Positions 1 through 12,539 of a DNA stretch of 64,000 bases are shown here, piece after piece. How positions within the stretch are numbered: position 1 is the stretch's first letter; each line of letters starts with the position of its first letter. The stretch is from the NCBI GenBank assembly GCA_963675135.1, contig OY776129.1, positions 78,519,348 to 78,583,347 on the forward strand, read 5' to 3'. The stretch comes from Galeopsis tetrahit. Lineage: Eukaryota; Streptophyta; Magnoliopsida; Lamiales; Lamiaceae. The position numbers and the translations under genes are program-made. Below the pieces are notes generated by a model. The model had not been told where the DNA came from. It saw only the letters and a program-made list of their open reading frames with translations, and ran no database searches.

Positions 1-3000
1 AAAATATATATATACATTTATAAAAATTATATTAAAATAATAAGTATTAAATAAAATACCCCTAACATAACAAAAGGAGTGAACTATTATTTTAGGCATT
101 TATAATTATATTTTTTTGTTTAGAATATTATTGAAATAAATATATTTTCTTTAATTTACACTCTTATTATTATATACACAACAAATTTCACATTAATTTA
201 ATTAAGTACGATGTTTAGCAGATATTTCGAGTGCTTAACTATTTCTATTTTCCTTTTTAAAAAAAAAAAAGATTTTAATAAATATAGAGCTCACGACTTG
301 TTCTTTTAGGACAAAACACACATTAAAAAAAAAAAAAACTTAAAACTCCTTAATATCACGACAAAATCTTATATGAATTTCACTTGCACAAGTTTTATTT
401 GAACACGATAATACTATTTGATATAACATACTATAAAATTACAATTTAGTAATTTTAAGAAGAATAACAAATAAAATTAAGTATAATTAAACCAATATTA
501 CTTTAAAAGAAGAAGATTCACAAAATGCATACACCAAACTGCATGTGTATATATATGGATTAATTAATTAAGCGTTAAATAAAATGAACTTACAGTGAAG
601 AAAAAGAGCTGATATTGCTAATGAATCTGCAGTGTGTTTTCTTTTTCTGTGTGAGAAGACGATATTTAGGGGATTTAATAGGACAAAGCCAGTAAGAGAT
701 TTTCTATCAGGTAATGACGCGTGTATATTGTTAAAGTTAAAATGCTTTAAAAAAGGAGACATAATTACATTTAAAATTTAGTATATCAACCCATAGGATT
801 CCATGGTCTCCCACCTCGTTTTAATTATGATGTATCAATTATATATATATATATAACTTGTTTCTATTTAATCAGTATAGTATTAGATTAAATACATTGT
901 AATATTAGTTCATATATTGTATAATATTAGTTAATATTAGTTTAAATAATATAACAGTATAATAGTAGATGGACTGAGTCGGGTTGGTGAGATGTAAGTT
1001 TGAGACTTATGAATATGCTTCTCTCAACACTATTACAAGAAATTTGAATTTTAATGACAGAGTTCTGTTATAACTTTTGTAGTTACATTTCTTTAATGAG
1101 ATGAAATTGACTTTTAATGACATATCATTATATAGACTTTTAACTTGAAAAACTATAATGACATAATTTTTATCATTAAAAGGATATTTTTTTTTATTGT
1201 TACGTCTTAGGTTTGATACTTTAGGTACAAATAATTCTTGAATTGTGTCAAGACTCGCCCCAAGTTTTTGTTATCTATTTATAATACTCTTTTAAAAAAA
1301 CTTGATACTTTAGTAAATAAAAGATTCATATATTTAATTTTATAATATTCATAAATTTGGTGGTTTGTGTTGAAGGTACCATTACATTCTTATCTGCAGT
1401 GATGTCCATATTCATACAAAATAACTTTTGGTCACAATCATGATTTTTCCAAACCATGTGTGTATAATAATATACACATAATTATATATTATAAATGGTG
1501 GAGCATAGGCCTTTCCAAACCATGTGTGTATAATAATATACACATAATTATATATTATAAATGGTGGAGCAGTTATGATTGTGATTGGATTTTTCTTCTT
1601 CATTTTTATATTAATTTTAATATTATATAATAGATACTCCATTATTTATTACTTTGAAATGTTATCTATGAATATATATATATATATATAATCATATGAA
1701 ACTCAACTCAATGTTATTTACATGTTAAATAGAGTGTGTATGTTTAAATCTTCGATAGTTTTGGTATAAAAAATTGTGATGCATTTTTTTTTAATTTAGA
1801 TGTGAGGCATGAAGTCAAGAACAAGTAATTAGTAGCAGGATAAAGTGTATAAATATGGATATAAATCAGATCACATTGACATAAAATCTATGTGATACTA
1901 ATGGAGGAGAAATGAAATACAAGAAGCCCACTTAGGTTTGTGGTATGTATAGAGAAATCAATTCCTAATCTATAGAGAAAACAATTTTAAATGGTGATCT
2001 CTTGATTATATATTACTATAATTTTGTTGTAGTTATCTTTTAAAACATTCTAACTTTTTTTTATATGACTAGATAATTGAGAAAAAGGATGACATCAGTT
2101 GTAAATGAATTAAATAATTTTGTTCGTATTCGAATTTTAATATTCATATTTACAATTTTATTATTTGAATTCATATATAATTTTTTTTCGATTGGTAAAC
2201 AAATACAAATGCAAAATTATAATATTTGATTCGATATTTGTAAGTATTCAATTATATTTATAACTAAGTGTAATACGCAGGTTGAAATAAATTTGTAATA
2301 TATTTTAATTTATTAATAAAAAAATTATTTTTAAAATATGTAGAAATTTATAAATTTGTTCTCATATTGAACATTATGGGTTGGCTGAAAAACATGCTAC
2401 TTAATTAATATATTTACTTTCCTACACTCTATATAGTATTCGATAATTATAGTATTCGATATATGTGTGTTTTTTTTTTTTTTTTTCTACACTCCATTTT
2501 CTCTTCTTGAATTAAGTTCATTTTTTCTCATTTTTATATTATTTTATAGGAGTTGATCTTCTGTGTATAGTGTGCATCGTGCACATTTGAAGACCGATCA
2601 ATCAATATGTATTATTTAAAGTGAAATTTTAAACAAAGTAACTATTGTCCAAGTGATTATAGCAAAGTGATACCTACTTGACTTCACAAGTTTGAAACTC
2701 GTGAATGACAAAATTATAATTTCAATAATTTTTGTACTCAATTTATCAAAATTATCCCCCTTCTCATCATTTAATTACTCAATTTGTCATCAACTTTATT
2801 CACCTACATTTGGTGGATGGAGAGAGTACTATTTTTTTTTTCAATACAATTTTTCAATAATAATAGTTATCATTTTTCAATAACAAAATTATCACTTTTC
2901 AATAGTTACCATTTGTGTTGCAATTTGTCTATGTTTCTTGCCACTTTTTTGGGTATTCTTAGAATGTATATTTAAGAATTTCTCTATTTTATAGACTTTC

Positions 3001-4105
3001 TCCATAAAATTCAAATTCACTCAATTATATATAGTACTCCCTCCATTCACACACAAAAAATATAAAGCAAATGAAACTATGTGGATAAGTGACATTTTTT
3101 TTTTTTTATCATTTCTTCCAATTATAAAAAGCTTAATTTATCGGACGGGTTAAAGTTTTCATTGATTAATGAATGACAAACTTATCAATACATACTTCAA
3201 ATTAATTTCAAAAAAAAAAAAATTTTATTTTCCTTTTTATTAAAAGTAACCAAAAATCACAGTAAATGTGAAATCGATCTGGTTCATCGAAAATATTAGA
3301 ATATAAAAATAAGTAGAATTTTTATTTGGAGGGGAGTCATGGTCATGGATGGTTTATTCAAATTGAATGGAATTATATATAGAGAGAGTTGTGAATGTTT
3401 ATTCAAATTGTTTGGGATGTTATACAAATTGGTGTGTATTTAGATTCTTAAAATTAAAGGTTGGGGTGGGGGGGGGGGGGTGTATTTAGATTCTTGATTT
3501 GGTTTAGGAAAAAAAAAAAGAGATTAATTAGATTAGATTAGATTAGATTTTTTTTTCAAAATCAAACAGATGAGTTAATTTTTTTTACATATATAAGGAA
3601 CATATTATTTACCTATAATAATGTGTATCACGATATTTAGTAATAATTAAAATTCGACTTCCTATATATGTAATCCATTTTTTTCCAAAATTAAAACGTA
3701 ATTAACTACTAAGGAAGCAATGAAAAAAGAATTTATATTTCAATTGATTTGTTTTTGCTATTCTATTATGGTCCATTATTCCTCCTAAACCACACTAAAA
3801 AAAATTTACAGAAAAAAAAAAAGGAAAAACAACAAGAATGCACCCAAATAAAAACAAGAAAAATTGAAGTTTTTTACATCATCAAAATCATCATCACGTT
3901 ACTAAAACAAGCACAAAGTTAAATAAACATGAACAAAAATCAAAATCGATACAATCTAAAGGACAAAAACAGTATTTTCCCTAACAAAATAGTTAATTTC
4001 GATGTTAATTGCACATAATTCTCCATCAAATTGCATTAAAACAAACACTATGAAAACTACGAAGAAATCAAACGACAAAAAACACAAGAAAATAAATATG
4101 ATCAA
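1..4105. other. AT-rich intergenic stretch without a gene
   Basis: No open frame here resembles a protein. The DNA is strongly AT-rich with many homopolymer and TA runs. Visible structure is limited to a 60-bp tandem duplication near 1446-1571, single Stowaway-like ends (about 2815 and 3037) without a clear partner, and a G tract near 3464-3482. Confidence 0.7.
1446..1571. repeat. Tandem duplication of a 60-bp palindromic unit
   Basis: Two essentially identical 60-bp units lie at 1446-1505 and 1512-1571, separated by 6 bp. Each contains an internal inverted repeat centred on the TA-rich part (TGTGTATA...TATACACA). This makes an artificial 76-codon open frame on the minus strand, which I do not consider a gene. 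Confidence 0.85.
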
Positions 4106-4402
4106 TTATAAAAGAGAATAAAAAAGTGATTTTCTTGATAACCTATACTTTGTAGTAGTAGTAGTAGTTGTGGTGATCTTGATGACAAGGCCGGGGAATA
4201 CGTCGTCGTGTTGCTGAATGTGAGGGTTGTTTACGAGTATAAATGGATCGTTGCACTTATGGCTGATACTATGAAGAGTTTCTCCATCTTTCACTCTATA
4301 TATTTCGTTGCATTCCCTTTGATACTCCATTGAAACTTCATAGCTACTTGAAGAAGAAGCCATTAGCAAAAAAACAAGAAAAGTAGCACACAAATAACTC
4401 AT
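4106..4402 (-). CDS. Small secreted LysM-domain protein
   Basis: A single-exon gene for 98 residues. The start (MSYLCATFLVFLLMASS) is a typical signal peptide, with cleavage likely around residue 20-22. It is followed by one LysM module at about residues 34-76: YRVKDGETLHSIS at its start, an NDPFI segment, NNPHI, and FPGLVIKI at its end. Two cysteines (CNEIY and HKCND) could form a disulfide, as in plant extracellular LysM proteins. LysM modules bind N-acetylglucosamine glycans such as chitin or peptidoglycan; the ligand of these short single-LysM proteins is not established. A threonine run (about eight T) from an ACT/AGT microsatellite and a short basic tail close the protein. The size of about 100 residues fits the family. 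No neighbour within several kilobases suggests a shared function. Confidence 0.85.
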   Translation of the reverse strand: MSYLCATFLVFLLMASSSSSYEVSMEYQRECNEIYRVKDGETLHSISHKCNDPFILVNNPHIQQHDDVFPGLVIKITTTTTTTTKYRLSRKSLFYSLL

Positions 4403-5061
4403 ACTAATATTGTGGTTTTTTTGGTGAAAATTAAAAAGGGTTTAGGGTTGATTGATAATGGGCATGTTTTATAGGTGCACGATTGGGTGCGTGGGGGTAG
4501 TGGGATAATTTCTTGTAGGAATAATGGAGTATTAATTAAAAATACTTAATTAATAATCATATTAATTAATTAATGTTCGTCTTGGTCAGGCTGTTGACAC
4601 TTGACAAACGGCGTCGATATTCATGAGGAAAATTAAACTGTTAATTAACCCTTTAATGATGTTTAAAAATTGGTGTTTTTCTAATTAATTAATTTTCAAT
4701 ATTGAAAAACTTTTTTTTTTTGTCTAAATTTGAGGTTAGATTGAATTAAAAAAATATTTAAAGTTGGTGGTTTATTTATAATTATCTAAAAATTCAGATT
4801 AAATTGTAAATTAATTAAAGGATGTGATTTAAATTACCATTGTGAAAAGTTAGGTATATATGTTCTAATTTAGGATAATATATAAAATAAAATATTAGTA
4901 TGATTTTTTTTCCTTTTTTTTTTTTTTTCCATCGTATATTAAACAAACAAAGTCAATTTTTATTAAATACAAGCCTAACTATATAATTGATTTTTGAATG
5001 AGGGGTTTTGACTAACTAATTGATCAAACTTTTTTAAGGCAGAATTCAAAATAGCATACTG
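4403..5061. other. Upstream region of the LysM gene; no gene seen
   Basis: AT-rich DNA with TAATTAAT-type runs and a poly-T tract near 4900. It probably holds the promoter of the minus-strand LysM gene, but no element stands out. Confidence 0.5.
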
Positions 5062-5071
5062 TATTTACAAA

Positions 5072-7543
5072 GGGTAAAATGCAAGTTTAGTCCCAAAAGA
5101 ATTCTTTGAAAACAATTTTAGTCCCACGTTCTTTTTTTGGTCCCATTTTTGCAAAACTGGTCCCAACTGTTAAATACTTAACAGTTTCTGTTAAGTGATA
5201 AAATGCAAAAATGGTCCCAAAGTAAAATAAGAGGGAAAATTATCTGGGATTAGTTTTCTTGGAGGGAAATGACCTGTAAACAAATATTCTTAATTAAATA
5301 TTATTATATTAGTGTCAATAAAGTTTTTTCATGCATTCAAGCAGCAGGAAGCACATTAGAAAGAGAATGTGCCACACCCCATTCCCTTTCCTTTTATTCC
5401 AGCAAAAATTAATCTCCTCAAAAGCTTCCCCAACCAGCAGAATTCTTTTATCAGGTTACCAAGCCTTGAAAATCTGGCTTCGACATCACTAAAGCCTTGT
5501 AGCAGATTTGAGAATCAGTATCAATGGATATCCGAGATAGTCCCTGTGCAGCTGCTATTTGGACACCCTGAAGCACAGCCAAAACCTTAATCTCCTCCGC
5601 CCTACACATTGGAAGTGCACGCTTTAAGAAACACCAAAGAACCAGTCCAGCCTGGTTCTGAGCCACCCCACCTACATCCACTTTCAAACCAGCAGAAAAG
5701 GCCCCATCTGTATTCACTTTCACCATTCCTTCCACCGGCGGCTCCCACTTTCCAGCACTAAATGTGCTTCCAATCAATCCACCACCTATTCTTTTATTTG
5801 CCCCTTATATTCATCCAATGAGCTCATCGCAGATTCAAATAAGAATGGAGTTGACCTCAAAATAAAATTTATTCCTTGCAAACCAGAGTTTCTAGAGCAC
5901 AGTAACAAACCACACTGCATCCTCCTTACCAATTGATTGAATCGTCTCGACCACCCACTCATCCAAAGGTTGCACCGAATTATAGAAAAAATGCATTCAG
6001 ATGGATAAGCAATTAAAAGAATTACCTTGAATATCCTAACAGTATAACATACAAGTCAATTAGGTTGTTCTCCTCCCTATAAATAACATATCCGCCTCCA
6101 AATGAAATAATTTACAAATTTGAAATTACTCATTTCAGAACGATTACTTCATCGAATACCACAAACTAATTTGAATGAAAAGTGTTCATCAACTAAACTC
6201 AATTAATGTCGCCAACATAGAAATAATCAGTGCACACAATTTAGTCAAACATAATAAAAAGAAGCAGCAATTAACACCCTCATTTCAGCCCAATATACCA
6301 ACAAAACAACTTCGTCAAACTTAAAAACTAAAGTCAATAAGAAATATATTAATATTAAAATAACAGTTGAAGAAAACATTGTTGAAATTTTGAACACACA
6401 TGCCTAATGTGTTGCAGAACAAAACCATACAAAAATTAAAATACATTAATTCTAATTACTGCACTTGTAGTAAGTTAAACTCATATACTGAGACTCATAT
6501 CATTTGATGTATCAGGTTCTCATCCTAATGTGAAGTCGAAGCAAAATCTGTGTTGAAAAGGAATGGAGCTCAGCACATATTCAAATAAGATTAATGCAAT
6601 CTGGAAGAATACCTTCAAGGCACCTCCAAATGAAAACCTATATTTTTGGAATTACTTCTAGATTCCATACCCAAGAGAAGTCTATATTTTGATGCATGGG
6701 CTCCCACTCAGTATCCACTCCTCCCTATCAACCCAACCAAAAAATCACCAAACTTCATACTATAATTTGTTAAACTTACAAAAAAATCTTAAAACAAATA
6801 ATTACAAAAATTTGCAGAACTCACAGAATCACCAAAATAATTACACAAATTATTTTATCACATGACTTCAGAGCATGAAACACAGAAACTTGTAAAACAC
6901 AAAAACAGGGCATGAAACACGCACAAAAACAGGGCATGAAACACAGAAATTTGTTCTAAACTCTAAATTTCAGAGGAACTTACGGCCTTGGGGAGGTTCT
7001 CCAACCCTAGTATTGGCTTGTGGCAACATCTTCAGTGGCGTGTGATTTTGCGTACAATTTGTAGTGCGATTCCAAAGCGATTGCAGGGTTTGCAATTTTG
7101 AGTGTGATTTCAAGGTTCTTTTGCTTTTGAATGCGATTTTGGGGTGTGAGATTTCAGGGTTTTTCGATTTTGCATGCAATTTTGGGGATTTCAGATTTTG
7201 GGGTTTTCGATTTTGGGATGTTAGGGGTGCGATTTGGAGTGCAAGGGGGTTTCGAATTTGGGGTCTTGAAGTGAATGATGGTTTTTTGATTTGGAATTTC
7301 TTGTCTGGGATTTGAGCAGTTTTTTTGGTATGAGATTTTTTTAACGTTTCTTCTTAGAGATTTTTGGTGTTTGATCTAAATGAAAGAGATGTTAATTTTG
7401 TTTCAGACTTTAACGCCGCGTGTATATCACACTCTCGATTCCGTTAGTTTTGGATGGTAAAATTACATGGGACCTTTTTTTGTTCAAAATGGAACCATTT
7501 TTGTGAGCACTATTTCTCTTGCGACCAAATTTGCATTTTACCT
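5072..7543. mobile_element. MULE-type element with perfect 10-bp target duplication
   Basis: The ends are inverted: GGGTAAAATGCAAGTTTAG on the left, and the complement of AGGTAAAATGCAAATTTGG on the right. The host sequence TATTTACAAA is duplicated exactly at 5062-5071 and 7544-7553. A 9-11 bp duplication is the mark of Mutator-like elements. No transposase is visible. The interior carries a LINE-derived RNase H fragment on the minus strand (about 5451-5995) and, at 7020-7320, a degenerate repeat of GATTTTGGGGTTT-like units. It is therefore non-autonomous and resembles a Pack-MULE that picked up retroelement sequence. Confidence 0.85.
5451..5995 (-). pseudogene. LINE ORF2 C-terminal fragment with RNase H-like domain
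   Basis: The minus-strand frame 5777-5451 reads as an RVT_3-type RNase H domain: VNTDGAF carries the first catalytic aspartate, CRAEEIKVLAVLQG the glutamate, and IDTDS a further aspartate. Upstream, at about 5995-5860, another frame gives EDAVWFVTVL-stop-KLWFARN, where the stop replaces the tryptophan usual in this plant LINE motif. Frameshifts separate the two parts and there is no reverse transcriptase. It is a broken fragment of a plant L1-like LINE lying inside a MULE. It could have been captured, or the LINE may have inserted there and decayed. Confidence 0.75.
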
Positions 7544-7553
7544 TATTTACAAA

Positions 7554-8281
7554 TTGAGACACTTTGTGCACACCAATTTAATCTATCAAAAAATAAAATA
7601 AAAATATTGATTAGGTAAGTTGGATCACGAGTTGAGAGTTGGCTCTAGAAAATAACTCATAAATCATGATTTTCTATTTTAGAGTTGCAAGTTAAAATTA
7701 ACAATCATGATGGTAAGAGGGAAATAACTCGAAATTGATTTTGAATTTATATGTTTATTGAATTTATTCAATGTTTTCTTCAAAATTCCTTGAAAGTCAT
7801 AACAAGAAAAGAACATCCAATTTGCATCCTCAATAAAACATGTATGACACATCAAAATATGAATGAAAGTGCATACCTTACTAGAAGCAAATATAATACA
7901 AGCAAACAAATTAACATCAAATTTCATATATCTAAGAATTTTCTAAAAGACTTCAAATAAAAAAAAAAAAAAAAAGTTAAACTCTTGTTTCTATTTAATA
8001 TTTGAACTAATACTATATAATATGTGAGCTAATATTATACTGTATTTGAACTAACATCATACAGTATTTGCCATAATTTATGAGTAACATTCATTCATTT
8101 AGAAAATTGTATTAAATAGAAATAAGTTACATGTATGTAACTTTTTTTTTTTTTTTTTATGGAAGATGTAACTGATACACACAAATATTTACCAAAAAGA
8201 AATTTATAAAAATAATGCACATATTAAAAACTTAGATGAGAGTGATTACATTCAACTAAAGTCTAATAAAAGGAGTAATAT
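7554..8281. other. AT-rich intergenic stretch, no gene
   Basis: Short open frames on both strands (for example around 7679-7960) are AT-driven and match nothing I recognise. Poly-A and poly-T tracts occur near 7960 and 8142. Confidence 0.6.
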
Positions 8282-8290
8282 TTTTTATTT

Positions 8291-8516
8291 GGTAAAGTCT
8301 AGTATGCACTCGAGTGCATGTTATGCACCTAGTCCATGTTGCACTTTTCAGTTTTACTGACTTACACTTTTTGGTAAAATGGTGTTGCACTTTTCAATTA
8401 ATACTAAAAATATTATTATACAGTTTAATAATTGAAAAGTGCAACACAGTAAAACTGAAAAGTGCAACATGAACTAGGGTGCACAACATGCACTCGAGTC
8501 CATAGCAGACCAACCC
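8291..8516. mobile_element. Palindromic MITE, copy 1
   Basis: A 226-bp element whose two halves are inverted copies. Both arms carry the words TGCACTCGAGT, TGTTGCACTTTTCA and TTTTACTG. The 9-bp sequence TTTTTATTT is repeated exactly on each side (8282-8290 and 8517-8525), as for MULE-type insertions. Compared with copy 2 at 28290-28538, the right arm has lost the part complementary to GACTTACACTTTTTGG. It has no coding capacity. Confidence 0.9.
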
Positions 8517-8525
8517 TTTTTATTT

Positions 8526-10183
8526 TATATTTTAAAGTCCCTGGTATCAGCCTAGGCGAGAGTACAACTTAAAGTTAGAACTAAATTCCTTTTGAATTGG
8601 GCACATAAAAATTGCCTACACCGTCGAACCAATTTCTTGAGGTTGAAAAGAGTGAAGGCCCGGAAAGACATCATCAAAGTTATTAATCTTTATAAATTTT
8701 TATTCTCACAATATTTTTAATTTTATATAAATGTCATTATTTTTTTTTCACACATATACAAAAAGTCAACTCATTTCTAATTTTGTTTGCCACTTCATAT
8801 GTGAAAAAAATTACGGGACAATTTTTTTATTTTTTTTTAGTGGACCTTATTTTTTATTTCTGGGTTATAATTTTATAAATCCTTTGGTGTAATGTGAACT
8901 TTACTTTTTTTGTCTCTATTATTTTTAGTGTAAAATATTTGTCTCACTTGATAATGAAGATTAGGTTTACATTCATTGGGAAAATTTGCACTTCCTAGCT
9001 AATTGGAGGGGGAACAATTTTAGATATAAATAAAACTCTAGATTTGTTTTTTAAGTCAATCTATTTATTCATCTCTCTCTCGATACGGCTTTTTAAAAAA
9101 AAAATAGAAATATCAATGGTGTGAAAAGTAAAAATGTATTCAGTTAATAAATATTTTCATTTGTAAAAAAGTGTGTATTAAATTCGGACGGAAAAAAAAA
9201 TAAAGTTATTAAATTTAAACAAATGGAGTAGTATATACAAAGATGAGGCACATATATTATTTGCAAATGAAAGCATCAATAATTTTTTCTGATATATTCA
9301 ATTTTGTATTCATTAACGATTTTTTTACATTATCTATTTTTAATTTGAAAAAATATCGAAAAAGTGATGAAAATTTAGAAAAAATATCGAAAGTTAATCG
9401 TGCGTAAAAATGGATGATCTTCACTCTTGTTTATAAAGTACACCCTCGAAAATTGTTTGCACTCTTTACTTAACTTATGAGCTAGTTTTATGTGAAATAT
9501 TGTATATATACATTTCAGTCATTCACATTCACATTCTTTATAAATAAACTCACTAACAGCTCAACCCACATTTTTTATAGATACACCAACTGACAGTTCG
9601 ATTTACACTCATATTTTTTATAAATACACCCACTAGCAGAAATTGTACTTAGTCGTCTTCTCCGAGCAGTTTTCGACCACCCTAGACCGCGGTCGAACAC
9701 TGCAATTTACGACGGCCTTAATCTTTAAATATTTTCTATTCTTTAAATATTTTTTAATAATTAGTATAGATCAAGGTTATTTTATATTACTACATGCAAT
9801 AATATATGTTACTATATGTTATAATGTGAGATACTTAATCAATAAAAATTCTAGAAAAAAAAATTACATAAAAGAATCGGTATTACTATATAAAAAATTA
9901 TATGTTACTACATACTACAGTTTGAATTACTACATTGAATATACGTTTGTTACTATATGTAACTTTATCAAATGATTTGCATTATAACATGGTTATTGTG
10001 TTTACTACATGCGATAATATATGTTACTACGTATTATAATGTGAGTTACTACATTAACAAAAATATTAGAAAAAAACGTGTTACTAAATAAAAGAATTTG
10101 TATTATTATATAAAGAGAATATTCCCTAATAATGTCATTTCTATAGAGTATTAAGCAAGTAAAATCTACCACTTATAAAATTT
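8526..10183. other. AT-rich intergenic stretch, no gene
   Basis: No gene is recognised. From about 9770 to 10110 a phrase of the type TTACTACAT-ATAATGTGAG recurs several times, and similar words reappear after 11700. This suggests an old repeat that has been interrupted by the element at 10184-11690. Confidence 0.5.
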
Positions 10184-11690
10184 TCTAATAGGGTCAAATT
10201 AGTGTCAAAAACCCTTAAATACCCTTAATATTCATATACCTCCTTAATTTCTATATTTGAACATTTAATTCGAATTTTAAATTCATAATTATGATCAGCC
10301 AATTAATTCGGGGGAGTTATAGGCATAACTTGACAAATTCTTGACTTTCCCAAATCAAATTCTTAAAATTCATCTCCATCATCGGTTTCTGGACTGAGGG
10401 GCGATTACGATTTAATTCAATAGCTGCAAATCTGTGAAAACGCGAAGCTATTTTTGTTTGGAAGATCGTGGGTGAATGTCATCATCGGTTTCTGGGCTGA
10501 AGTAGCGGTTACAATATTCCGGAATCGCTGCAATTGGGAAGAACAACATCGATGCATTTTAGGGGGAACGAAAGGAGAATTCACCATTGTGTTGCTGGGC
10601 TGCAGAAACGATTCAATCTATGCTGTCATTGATGCGATTTGGGAAAAATCACAAACGGTTAGTCCTAATTTCTGCCATTTTTTATGAGCTTTTTCGAAAT
10701 CTGTCATTGTTGATGAGCTTTGTTTGAAATCTGTCATTGTTGATGCGATTGGTGCGAATTCGGCCACTGTTCACGCCATTAAAACTGGAGTTTATAGAGT
10801 CCATTGGTGAACGTTCACTGCTGGAATTGTTAATTTTCGCTTGGAAGAATTCAGATCTGCAATCACGGTTTTTGTAGGAGTTTGTTCGTGTTAATTGAGG
10901 ATCAATTTCTGCAAATTGGGCAGAACACGAATCTGCAAAATCTGCAAGTGTTAACACCAGAAAAGCCGGTGTTCCTCAATATTCTTTGCTGGAATTTCTG
11001 TCCTGCAATCACAGTCTATTGTTGGATGTTGCTCGTGTGAGTTTCATTTTTGTGTTCGTGACTGAAGAAGTGATTCATTTCATCTTTTATTCGCTGAAAA
11101 TTGGGAGGTGCAACCCGACGTTGAAGGAATTACTGGTTAGTATTTTTCTGAGCAAGAATCGCCCTAATTATTAGGTCTTTAGGGTGCAACTTAGTACTCG
11201 GGGATTAGGCGAAAAAATGGCATATCGTATAGTGCATTTCACATATGCACATATGTAAAATGCATGTACCCCGTTTTCCGTGCATATTAATATGCATATC
11301 CATATATGAACTTTTTTCTAAGCTTATAAACTCATAATTTTATTATGACTCAAATAATCGGAAACTGCATTCATTATGGCACACTTATTTAGTCTTTTTG
11401 TGTTTTAATTGTGTTATGAGTATTTTGGTTGTAATTTAAAATGCAGATTTTATACCTTTATGTGTTTTGGGAAAGTAATCCTTCAGCTACACAAAGTCAG
11501 CTAATTAATTCGAATTGGCTTAATTTTAGGAACATTTGAATAATGGAAAGTGATATAATATCGCGTTTTACGGGGATATGCATTAATTCAAACGATTGAT
11601 GTAAATCTGTCTAATATTTATTAATTTCAAATAATTTAAATGGGTAAAGGGCAACTATGTCTTATTAGGTGTCAATTTGACTCTAATAGA
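10184..11690. mobile_element. Probable TIR transposon with captured-looking interior
   Basis: Imperfect inverted ends: TCTAATAGGGTCAAATTAG on the left against the complement of TCTATTAGAGTCAAATTGA on the right. I cannot define a convincing target duplication. The interior, at about 10380-11170, is less AT-rich than its surroundings and repeats the phrase ATCATCGGTTTCTGG twice (about 10378 and 10482). It holds short open frames on both strands without recognisable domains. Confidence 0.5.
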
Positions 11691-12099
11691 TAAAAAACAA
11701 TAACCTATTCTACACATTACAATTTGAATTACTACATTTAATATCTCGCGTTCGACAATAAAATAAAAGATAAAAATATTACAAAAACTGTTAAAATAAA
11801 CTGGTTAAAATTTTTGGTCAAAACATAAAATTAAGAATTAAACCAAATGAAATAATGGAGGCCCAATAATATATATTTTCAGCCCATTGACTTAATAAGT
11901 CAATATTTTCAGTCCAATTGACTTAATTGATCAAGCATGTATGCAATATTGCATATCAAGACTCCACTCACTCCACTTCTTTCTTAGATAATCACTTATT
12001 GTCGTCATAAATTGTACTACTACATTACGCACATCCAGAAACGAAACCATTTCATGAAACACGAAGGCTAATCTGGTCGGCTAGACTAATGAAACTACA

Positions 12100-12240
12100 A
12101 AACATATACTCGCTTTGCCGCCGCCACCGTTAGGGCTGCCGCCTGCTCCTCCTCCTTTGGCTCGTCCACCACTGCTGCTTCATTTTCCCTCTCCACCACC
12201 ACCGCTGCTTCCACTACCCCACCACCACTCCTTGTCCCCA
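12100..12240 (-). pseudogene. Possible glycine-rich protein fragment
   Basis: Read on the minus strand, this GC-rich island encodes GDKEWWWGSGSSGGGGEGK, a stop, then GGRAKGGGAGGSPNGGGG in the same frame. The composition is that of a glycine-rich plant protein. There is no start or signal peptide, and the internal stop argues for a relic. A simple GC-rich repeat without coding history is an equally good reading. Confidence 0.3.
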
Positions 12241-12539
12241 ACAGTTTATTATACAAGTATAAGAGAAAATGTGAATTCGAGAAGAATGAGCTAGGGGTTT
12301 AAGATAAGATATCATTGAAAGAATTGCTAAACCAAATTCGGTACTCATACTGGAGTATGGTCAATTGAAGTTAGATGGTTAAGTCAGCTAAGTCAGTCAA
12401 TTAATATATTTTTTCAGAAACCAAAACTGAAACGCTTGTAACTAAAATGAGTTCAAAGATTAATTAATCTCTAATCTTGAACTGTATAAGGATCCACGTT
12501 TGCTCTTTTTTTTTTTATATGAAAGTTTAAGATTTTTTA

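Noticed and set aside
3464..3482. G tract as a possible quadruplex or regulatory element
   Set aside because: A single homopolymer-like G run in empty AT-rich DNA, far from any gene. Slippage is the simpler explanation.
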